From NCBI GenBank assembly GCA_044375105.1, contig JBILNK010000009.1, forward strand, positions 1 through 49,136: a stretch of 49,136 nt of DNA. The letters are read 5' to 3'. The DNA is from JBIKLM01 sp044375105 (GTDB taxonomy: Bacteria > Planctomycetota > UBA1135 > GCA-002686595). Each line of letters starts with the position of its first letter. Within the stretch, counting starts at the first letter, position 1. Shown here in pieces: positions 41,707-49,136 of the stretch. Both the position numbers and the translations under genes were made by a program. Below the pieces are notes generated by a model. That model did no database searches. It was not told the DNA's origin and saw nothing but the letters and a program-made list of their open reading frames with translations.

Positions 41707-43518
41707 TCAGGATCCGATCTGCAAGGTCGCGGCGTTCGACAGCGCCAGACCCTGAGGACCTTGCGGATCCAGCACGGCCCATTGGGCCTCGAAGGGCAGC
41801 CCCACCAGGGCGGGGAGATTCGGAATCGGCACCCCGAGGCTGCCCACGCCCAGGGGGGATGTCACCGCTGTGGCGGTGAACACCACCTGGCTCAAATCCA
41901 AGTAGAGGGTGCCGCCGAAGAAGGGTGCCTGGGCCGTTCCCGCGGAGACTCCCAGGGTGGCAGCGAGGTTGGGCCCGGCGCGGTTGATGGTCAGGGCAAA
42001 GGCTCCGTTGCCCACCTTCGGCAGGCCCCCGGTGTAGTTGATCACCGGCTTGAGCCCGTTGGTGCCTGCCAGTCCGCTGCCGTAGGCAATGAACTTGCCA
42101 GGGGTCAGGCCCAGGGCGCTGGAAACCGCACGGCCGGCGTTGATTCGGCCAAAGCCGGTCAACGTGTCGAAGCCGGGTGCGCCCAGGTCATCGGCGGTGT
42201 CCTTGAGCAGCTGCCGCACATCCGTGTTGGTCAGGCCCGGGTTGGCCGAAAAAACCAGGGCCGCGGCTGCGGCGGTCAGCGGGGCCGAAAACGACGTGCC
42301 ATCGCTGGTCGTCGTGCCGTTGTTGAGGCTGAGCATCAGCACGCTTTCTCCAGGAGCCATGACCTCCAGACTGGGTCCGAAGCTGCTGAAGTTGGAGCGC
42401 TGGTCGAACCGGTTGGTGGAGCCCACCGCCATCACCTCCGGCTGGTTCGCGGGAAACCCGATCGTGCCGCCGTTGTTTCCCGCGGCGCAATCGATGAAGA
42501 CGCCCTTCTGGTCGTGGGCGTAGCGCAGGGCATCGATGATGGCCTGGCTGGAGGGCACGCCGAAGCTGAGGGTGATCACCCGCGCTCCCATGTCCGCGGA
42601 GTAGACCACGGCATCGTCGATCACGGAGGCGATCGGGAAAAAGGCGCCGATCCCACAGGCCAGGACGCGGACGCCCGTGCCCGGCCCATCGCCTCCGGCC
42701 AAGCCGGCCAGTTGGACACCGTTGTTGCGCACCGCGGCCACGCAACTCGCTACGGCCGTGCCGTGAAAGAAGGTGGATGTCGGATCATTGTCGTTGTTGG
42801 CGAAATCCCAGCCGCGGACATCGTCGATCCTGCCATTGTTGTCGTCGTCCAGGCCGTTGCCTTCGATCTCGCCGGCATTGACGAAAATGTTGGCCGCCAG
42901 GTCCTGGTGAAAGATCGATGTCCCGCTGTCGATCACAGACACGATCACACTCGGATCGCCGACCTCCAGGGCCCAGGCCTCTTGGGCGTCCATGTCGGCA
43001 TCGATCAGGCCGCCGGATTGGCCGGTGTTCTCGAGATACCATTGCTCGCCATAGAGCGCATCGTTGCTGGGCGGACCCTGCAGGGTGTAGGCGCCCAGGG
43101 CGCTCAATTCAGCCCAGCGCACCAGCCCGCTGTTGCGCAGGGCGGCCAGGGCCATGAAGGCCGGCTCCGCGCCCCGGAGCTCGAAGTCGACCGCTTCCAG
43201 CCGGGAAATCCGCGTGACGCTGGCTTCTATTCCTGCCGCCGCCAGGGCCGCCAGGAGCCGATCCACGCCGATCCCGGGCATGGGGCGTGCCGAGACCTCG
43301 TTCATGAGCACGGGGTAGTGGCGCCCGAACTCGGCCAGGTGCCAGCGGCCTTCGACTTGCACCAGGCGCCCGTCGAGCTCGTGGGGAGCTGCGCTCCCCG
43401 CAGGCAGCCCCGGTTCTGCCTGCCCATTCGCGTGCTGAGCGGCAGTCTGGGGGCTGAGCAGGGCGGCGCCGAGGAGCCCCGCGGTCAGGGTCGGCAGCCA
43501 GTGGGAAGTGGAGAACAT
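41707..43518 (-). CDS. Secreted S8 (subtilisin-like) protease with planctomycete-type C-terminal domain
   Basis: A 603-residue secreted protease. The signal peptide is residues 1-28 (LTAGLLGAALLSPQTAAQ). An N-terminal propeptide-like region runs to about 150. The catalytic domain has Asp197 in VIVSVIDSGTS, His252 in FFHGTAVAS, Asn348 in CAAGNNGG and Ser409 in DGTSFSAPL, a complete subtilase set. After residue 470 comes a beta-type C-terminal domain (IAYGSGLAGTNGLKP, LPKVGNGAFALTINRAGPN, FFGGTLYLDLS, ALSNAATLQIGS) of the kind repeatedly attached to exported planctomycete proteins. It probably helps localise them at the cell surface. The enzyme digests protein outside the cytoplasm. The start ATG at 43518 begins the signal peptide. 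Confidence 0.93.
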   Translation of the reverse strand: MFSTSHWLPTLTAGLLGAALLSPQTAAQHANGQAEPGLPAGSAAPHELDGRLVQVEGRWHLAEFGRHYPVLMNEVSARPMPGIGVDRLLAALAAAGIEASVTRISRLEAVDFELRGAEPAFMALAALRNSGLVRWAELSALGAYTLQGPPSNDALYGEQWYLENTGQSGGLIDADMDAQEAWALEVGDPSVIVSVIDSGTSIFHQDLAANIFVNAGEIEGNGLDDDNNGRIDDVRGWDFANNDNDPTSTFFHGTAVASCVAAVRNNGVQLAGLAGGDGPGTGVRVLACGIGAFFPIASVIDDAVVYSADMGARVITLSFGVPSSQAIIDALRYAHDQKGVFIDCAAGNNGGTIGFPANQPEVMAVGSTNRFDQRSNFSSFGPSLEVMAPGESVLMLSLNNGTTTSDGTSFSAPLTAAAAALVFSANPGLTNTDVRQLLKDTADDLGAPGFDTLTGFGRINAGRAVSSALGLTPGKFIAYGSGLAGTNGLKPVINYTGGLPKVGNGAFALTINRAGPNLAATLGVSAGTAQAPFFGGTLYLDLSQVVFTATAVTSPLGVGSLGVPIPNLPALVGLPFEAQWAVLDPQGPQGLALSNAATLQIGS

Positions 43519-43997
43519 GGCAGGGCGGTCGACGGGTAGGTCGCGTTGGGGGGAAGCGGTGCCACAGACTCGCGAGTGAGCCTACCCCGGAAGCCCAAAA
43601 GTGGCAGGGCACCATGGCGCCGGGGAGGCCGCCTTGGGCTCCCACCTCCCTGGCTCTGCCCTCGGACCCAGATCCCAGGGAGGCGCCGGGTAGCGGCCGG
43701 GGCACGCGGGCCGCTGGGGCCGCACAGGGGCTGCTGCGCCCAGCAAGGGTGCCTCCGGCAGCGCGAACCGCAGGCCGTTTCGGCTGGACCGCCAAACCCG
43801 ATCGTTGCGCCTAGACCGGCTGGCCACGGGGGACTCCTGGCCCGGGCCCTGATGGGCTCGGCTGCCGCCCTTGGTCTCCCCCGGAGGCCGCCGGCCCCGG
43901 CTGCCGCTGGGGCACGCGCGGGCCTGGGCCCGGGGATCGCCGGTTCCTTGGGGTGATCCGGCGAGGTAGGAACGGGGTCTAGAGGGAGGGGGCGGCG
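43519..43997 (-). other. Intergenic region between cbs and the S8 protease
   Basis: About 480 bases; both flanking genes point leftward. The part next to the protease start (43520-43600) may hold its promoter. Open frames continue through the region on the minus strand in the wrong phase of cbs and are not protein-like. No stable terminator was identified after cbs. Confidence 0.4.
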
Positions 43998-45386
<1,389 letters not shown>

Positions 45387-45496
45387 GTGGGGGTGGGGGC
45401 TGGCGCGTGGGCGCTGAAGAGGACGGGGGCGCGGCGGGGGGGCCGGGAGCGCTAGTCTAGCGGGCCCGCGGGGTCCGCCGCCCCGCATCTAGCCCT

Positions 45497-46435
45497 GTGG
45501 TCCAAGCCACCCTCGTCGCCAAATTGAGCCCCGCGCAGGGGCGCGAACTCGAAGCGCGCCTGGGCCGCGCGGCGTTCGACTTCCGGGGCGTGCCCTATGC
45601 GCGCTTCAGCGCCCGCGGCGAGGGCGTGGTGGTGACGCTCTACACCTCGGGCAAGCTGGTGGTGCAAGGGGCCGATGCGGAGTCGTTTTGGCTGCGGCAT
45701 CTGCCCGCCGGTCCGCCTGCGGAGGGCCAAAAGGCCGCGGCCAGTGCGTCCCAAGGCGCGGCCGGCGCTTTCGCAGGGTCCGCCTCGGGCGAGCCCGACG
45801 CGGGCGCGTCGCTGCCCACGGTGGGCTCCGACGAGACCGGCAAGGGCGACCTGTTCGGGCCGCTGGTGGTGGTCGCGCTGCGGCTGGAGCCCGGCGAGGG
45901 TCAGCGCCTCAAGAGCAGCGGCGTCACGGATTCGAAGCTGATCGCCGACGCCCGCGCGCGCGAGCTCGGGGCCGCCCTGGAGGCGCGCTACCGCCCCGGG
46001 ATCGTGCGCCTCGATCCGGCCGACTACAACGCCGCCTATGCGCGCAGCGGCAACCTGAACGTGCTGCTGGCGGAATGCCATGTGCGCGCGATCGAGCAGG
46101 TGGCGCAGGCCGGCGATCGCGTGGTGGTCGACCAATTCGGCCCCGCCGGCCGGCTGGAGCGCGGCCTGGCGGGCCGCGGGCTGGCCCTCGAGCAGCGCCC
46201 GCGGGCCGAGCTGTACGAGCCGGCCGTGGCGGCCGCCTCGGTGGTGGCCCGGGCCCTGTTCCTGGAGGCCCTGGACGAGCTTTCGGAGCGTTTCGCCGTG
46301 ACCCTGCGCAAGGGCGCCGGCGCGCCCGTGGACCAGGCCGCCCGCGAGTTCCTGCGCCTGCACGGGCGCGAGCAGCTCGGTCAGGTGGCCAAGCTGCATT
46401 TCAAGAACGTCGAGCGCCTGCCGGGGGGGCGATGA
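45497..46435 (+). CDS. rnhC: Ribonuclease HIII
   Basis: A 312-residue enzyme that cuts the RNA strand of RNA-DNA hybrids. An N-terminal substrate-binding domain of about 70 residues (LSPAQGRELEARLGRAAFDF, VVVTLYTSGKLVVQGA) marks RNase HIII rather than HII. The catalytic core starts at residue 108: VGSDETGKGDLFGPLVVV with Asp112 and Glu113, then GVTDSKLIADARA, VVDQFGPAGRL, and AVAAASVVARALFLEAL. A Gly/Ala/Ser-rich linker joins the domains. The start is GTG at 45497. It is divergent from cbs across 110 bp. RNase HIII is found in only some lineages, planctomycetes included. Confidence 0.93.
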   Translation: MVQATLVAKLSPAQGRELEARLGRAAFDFRGVPYARFSARGEGVVVTLYTSGKLVVQGADAESFWLRHLPAGPPAEGQKAAASASQGAAGAFAGSASGEPDAGASLPTVGSDETGKGDLFGPLVVVALRLEPGEGQRLKSSGVTDSKLIADARARELGAALEARYRPGIVRLDPADYNAAYARSGNLNVLLAECHVRAIEQVAQAGDRVVVDQFGPAGRLERGLAGRGLALEQRPRAELYEPAVAAASVVARALFLEALDELSERFAVTLRKGAGAPVDQAAREFLRLHGREQLGQVAKLHFKNVERLPGGR

Positions 46436-46680
46436 GCGCCCCGGCCCGCGGCTGGCGCGCCGGTGCGGCGACCGGCCCGTCCGGCGCCGCCGGCGATCCC
46501 CCGGGTCCGTCCCTGGCCGTCGCCCGGGCGACCGGCCCCGCGGCTCCAGGCCGGATCCCGGCGCTGCGGACCCGGCCCCGTCGGGCGCCCGCCCGGCCGC
46601 TGGGAGCGCTGCCGACCCCGTCGTAGAGACCCCCGGGGCGATCCGCTGCCCCCATCCCCGCGCCCGTCCCGCCCCGCTCC

Positions 46681-48375
46681 GTGTTCCATCTGCCCGCGAT
46701 CCTGATGGCCCTGGCCCTGGCCGGCTGGGGCGAGGCCCGGCGGGCCGGCGGCGCCGGGGACGAGCTGCCCGGCTGGATCGCGCCGCTGGCGCTGCTCTCG
46801 CTGGCCGCCTGGCCGCGGCTCGGGGCCTGGCTGTGCCTGGGGCCCGATCGACCCCGTCTGGTGGCCTTCTGGCGGCGCTCGGTCGAAGCCCTGCCGCTGC
46901 TCGGCCAGGCCCTGCTGCTGCTGGGGCTCGGCTACCCGGCCTGCCTGGCCCGGCTGGGGCTGCCGGAGGGCACCTTGCTGGGCTGGCCCCGCCCCGAGGG
47001 GCTGCTGCTGCTGCTGCCCTTCGTGCTGCTCAGCCTGGCGTCGATCGAAGCCGGAGCGCGCTTCAGCGCCGCCCCCCGCGCGGCCCGCCGCGCCCTGCTG
47101 CGCTACCAGCTGCGCCAGCTGGCCGTGGGCCTGGCCGCCCTGTCCCTGGCGGTGCTCCTGTGCGCGCCCCTGTGGCTCCACCGGCCCCTGCGCGTGTGGA
47201 TCGAGGAATCCGCGCCCGCCGGGGCGGCCTGGACGGCCCTGCTGGCGGCGGGCTTCGCGGGGCTGTTCCCGCTGCTCCTGTGGCTCGGCCTGGGCCTCAA
47301 ACCCCTGCCGGCGGGGCCCCTGCGCCGCGACCTCGAGGCCCTCGCCCTGCGCGCCGGCCAAGCCGGGCTGTCCCTGCGCCTGTGGCCCACCGGGGGCTGG
47401 GTGGCCAACGCGGCCATCGTCGGTTTCGTGCCCGGGCTGCGCCTGGTGCTGCTGAGCGACGGGCTGCTGATGGGGCTCGGGCGCCGCGAGCTGTGCGGGG
47501 TGCTGGCCCACGAGCTCGGGCACGCCCGCCGGCGCCACGTGCTGCTCTACACCGCCTTCACCCTGGGCTTCCTCGGATCCTGGCCCGGGCTCGTGTTCCT
47601 GCTGGAGCGCGCCGGGCTGCCCCTGTCCGTGGGCGGCGAGCTGGGCCTGGGGGTCGGCCTGGGACTCTGCTGGCTGCTGCTGTTCGGGGCCCTGTCGCGG
47701 CGCGCCGAACTGGACGCCGACCTGGTGGCCCTCGAGCTGTTGGGCTCGAGCGCCCCGCTCGAATCGGCCCTGGCCGGCATCAGCGCCCCGGCCCAGCGGC
47801 GCCGGCGCTCCTGGCGCCACTTCTCGCCCGCCCAGCGCGGGCTGTTCCTGCGGGCGGCCGCGGCCGACGCCGGCGTCGGTCGGCGCCTGCGCGCCGGCCT
47901 GCGGGCCTGGACCTGGGCTTCCGCCGGGCTCTTGCTCCTCGCCGCGGGCCTGGCCGGGCTGGCCTGGCGCGGCGGGGCCTCGCAGGAGCGGCTGTGGATC
48001 GACCTTAGGCTCGGGCGCTATGCCGCGGCGGCCGAGCGGGCTGCCGCGCTCGGACCGGAGGCGACGCGCTTCCAGGAGCGCGCCGAGCTGGGCCGCGACC
48101 TGGCAGCGGACCTGCCGGCATCGACGGGCGCCTGGCTCGAGGCCGCGCGGCGCGAGCTGCTGGCCGGCCGGTGGGAGCGCGCGCGGGGCCTGCTCGAGCT
48201 CGGCCAGCTGCGGGACCTGCCGGGGCTCTCCCCGGCGCTGCGGGCCCTGGCTCCCGAGCAGGTCGAGACCCAGGGGGCCTGGGATTGGCCTCCTGGGGGC
48301 CTGCCGAGGCCCCGTTCGGGCGTGGGTTCGACCGACGCGCTCAGCGAGCCACCGCCGGCGCCAGGTAGCAGTTGA
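46681..48375 (+). CDS. Integral-membrane M48-family metallopeptidase
   Basis: A 564-residue membrane protein with HELGH zinc motif at residues 277-281 in LCGVLAHELGHARRRHVL, and the third ligand Glu in LSRRAELDADLVALELL (about 343). Hydrophobic segments flank it: three or four before (for example LLLLLPFVLLSLAS, LAALSLAVLLCAPL, WTALLAAGFAGLFPLLLWLG) and two or three after (LGFLGSWPGLVFLLE, GLGVGLGLCWLLLFGAL, ASAGLLLLAAGLAGLAW). M48 enzymes such as HtpX cleave damaged membrane proteins. The C-terminal 130 residues resemble a helical TPR-like region and end in a Pro/Ser-rich tail. The start is GTG at 46681. Substrate unknown; active site intact. Confidence 0.85.
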   Translation: MFHLPAILMALALAGWGEARRAGGAGDELPGWIAPLALLSLAAWPRLGAWLCLGPDRPRLVAFWRRSVEALPLLGQALLLLGLGYPACLARLGLPEGTLLGWPRPEGLLLLLPFVLLSLASIEAGARFSAAPRAARRALLRYQLRQLAVGLAALSLAVLLCAPLWLHRPLRVWIEESAPAGAAWTALLAAGFAGLFPLLLWLGLGLKPLPAGPLRRDLEALALRAGQAGLSLRLWPTGGWVANAAIVGFVPGLRLVLLSDGLLMGLGRRELCGVLAHELGHARRRHVLLYTAFTLGFLGSWPGLVFLLERAGLPLSVGGELGLGVGLGLCWLLLFGALSRRAELDADLVALELLGSSAPLESALAGISAPAQRRRRSWRHFSPAQRGLFLRAAAADAGVGRRLRAGLRAWTWASAGLLLLAAGLAGLAWRGGASQERLWIDLRLGRYAAAAERAAALGPEATRFQERAELGRDLAADLPASTGAWLEAARRELLAGRWERARGLLELGQLRDLPGLSPALRALAPEQVETQGAWDWPPGGLPRPRSGVGSTDALSEPPPAPGSS

Positions 48376-48572
48376 AGCCGGCGACCGGGCAAGGCGCCGG
48401 CGTCCCCCACGGGCCCCCCGCGCCGTCGGCCCAAGCGACGAATTCGCCCGCCATGGGCCCGCCCTGGCCCCGTATAGGCCAGCCCCCCAGCTCCCAAACC
48501 GCCGCGGTTTGAGAGAATCCGCGGCCTTCGCCTGGCCCCAGTTCCCCTCGGCCATCGTCCGCCAAACGGCCC

Positions 48573-49136
48573 ATGCGCTTCTCCCTGCTGCTCGCCGCCC
48601 TGCCGCTGCTCCTGCTCGCCGCGGCCCCTAAGCCCCTCCCCGCGACCGGGTTCGCCCCCCGCGCCAGCGCCTCCAGCACCCCGAGCGCCTCCAGCCCCGA
48701 GGAGGCCGCCCGCGATGCCCGGCTGGCCGAGGTGCGCTCCCTGCTGGCCGCCTCCAAACCCACCGAGGCCCTCGAAAAGGCGCGCGTGGCCCTGGAGCAC
48801 GACTCCGAGGTGCCGGCGGTCCTGCTGGCCTGCGTGGACGCCCACCTGGCGCTCGGCCAGAAGGACCCGGCCCTGCACCTCTTGCTGCGCGCAGAGGCCC
48901 TGTCCCTGGCCGCCGAGCCCGACAAGGCCCTGCTGGCCGATCTCGACAAGCGCCTGACCGAGCTCGACCCGCACCGCGCCCAGGTCGCCGAGGCTTTCGC
49001 CAGCCTGGCCGACGACACCTTCCGCATGGCCCAGAGCGCCCACAAGCGCGGTTTGTGGGCCAACGCGGTCGACCTCTATCTGCGCTGCCGCGGCACGGCC
49101 TTCGAGGAGCGTGCGCAAAAGCAGCTCGACAGAGGT
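48573..49136 (+). CDS. Secreted helical-repeat protein, cut by window end
   Basis: At least 188 residues, with no stop before the window ends. The signal peptide is MRFSLLLAALPLLLLAAA, cleaved near residue 18. A Ser/Ala/Pro-rich spacer follows to about residue 42. From EEAARDARLAEVRSLLAASK onwards it is helical with TPR-like spacing: ALEKARVALEHDSEVPAVLL, HLALGQKDPALHLLLRAEA, DKALLADLDKRLTELDP, FRMAQSAHKRGLWANAVDLY. Such proteins bind partners and often sit in the periplasm or at the cell surface. The visible part has no catalytic motif; a peptidase or other domain could follow downstream. Confidence 0.75.
   Translation, partial: MRFSLLLAALPLLLLAAAPKPLPATGFAPRASASSTPSASSPEEAARDARLAEVRSLLAASKPTEALEKARVALEHDSEVPAVLLACVDAHLALGQKDPALHLLLRAEALSLAAEPDKALLADLDKRLTELDPHRAQVAEAFASLADDTFRMAQSAHKRGLWANAVDLYLRCRGTAFEERAQKQLDRG

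Noticed and set aside
46432..46626. 64-codon frame starting in the rnhC stop (ATGA overlap)
   Set aside because: The overlap is tempting, but the translation is Pro/Arg/Ala/Gly low complexity with no domain; not enough to call a gene.
46381..48555. 724-codon minus-strand open frame opposite the M48 peptidase
   Set aside because: Low-complexity antisense frame; the plus strand has HELGH and membrane helices.

Overview
The window is high-GC bacterial DNA (about 70% GC or more over most of its length, with strongly GC-biased third codon positions) and is densely packed with genes on both strands. The gene content fits a planctomycete-like bacterium. It encodes a secreted S8 protease with a C-terminal beta-type domain of the kind seen in that phylum, a secreted S46 dipeptidyl peptidase, a PDZ plus toroid-repeat secreted protein, a carboxypeptidase-regulatory-like surface protein, an antiporter-EIIA fusion and an RNase HIII. 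The phylum is inferred from protein style only; there is no rRNA in the window.

Layout. 1-4 kb: csaA, a YcxB-like membrane protein, then a sulfur-relay cluster of a TusA-like protein, a DsrE-like protein and a TusA-like domain fused to a zinc-dependent MetE-type methyltransferase. 4-7.1 kb: an AT-richer stretch with two orphan exported or anchored proteins, the second preceded by two overlapping, mutually exclusive hairpins. 7.2-11.1 kb: a two-gene McrBC-like restriction module on the minus strand. 11.5-15.4 kb: an EamA transporter, a small membrane protein, pyrF, and a divergent BshC-like protein translationally coupled to pyrF. 15.7-18.3 kb (minus): a membrane protein coupled to an ECF sigma factor, then a MipA/OmpV outer-membrane protein. 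18.9-25.4 kb (plus): a Na/Pi cotransporter coupled to an ATP-grasp ligase, a transglutaminase-like protein, and a coupled trio of HipA-like kinase, DUF3037 protein and a D-2-hydroxyacid dehydrogenase carrying a lipoprotein signal.

25.5-28.9 kb (minus): a GntR/YtrA-type regulator, ABC ATPase and large membrane subunit, with overlapping genes and a clear operator palindrome upstream. 29-38 kb: Sua5, a membrane protein, the PDZ/toroid protein, the S46 peptidase, a 2OG-Fe dioxygenase and the Kef-type antiporter with a C-terminal EIIA domain. 38.6-45.4 kb: a D-cysteine desulfhydrase-like enzyme, a frameshifted remnant of a CBS-domain gene, an orphan lipoprotein, the S8 protease and an intact cystathionine beta-synthase. 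45.5-49.1 kb: RNase HIII, a membrane M48 peptidase and a secreted alpha-helical protein cut by the window end.

Two themes recur. One is sulfur and thiol metabolism: TusA/DsrE/MetE-like, BshC-like, D-cysteine desulfhydrase-like, CBS and its decayed copy. The other is tight translational coupling through 1-4 nt overlaps. The best candidate for an undescribed system is the TusA-DsrE-TusA::MetE cluster at 1.6-4.0 kb. It suggests that a sulfur carrier protein delivers or presents the thiol to a core MetE-type methyltransferase.
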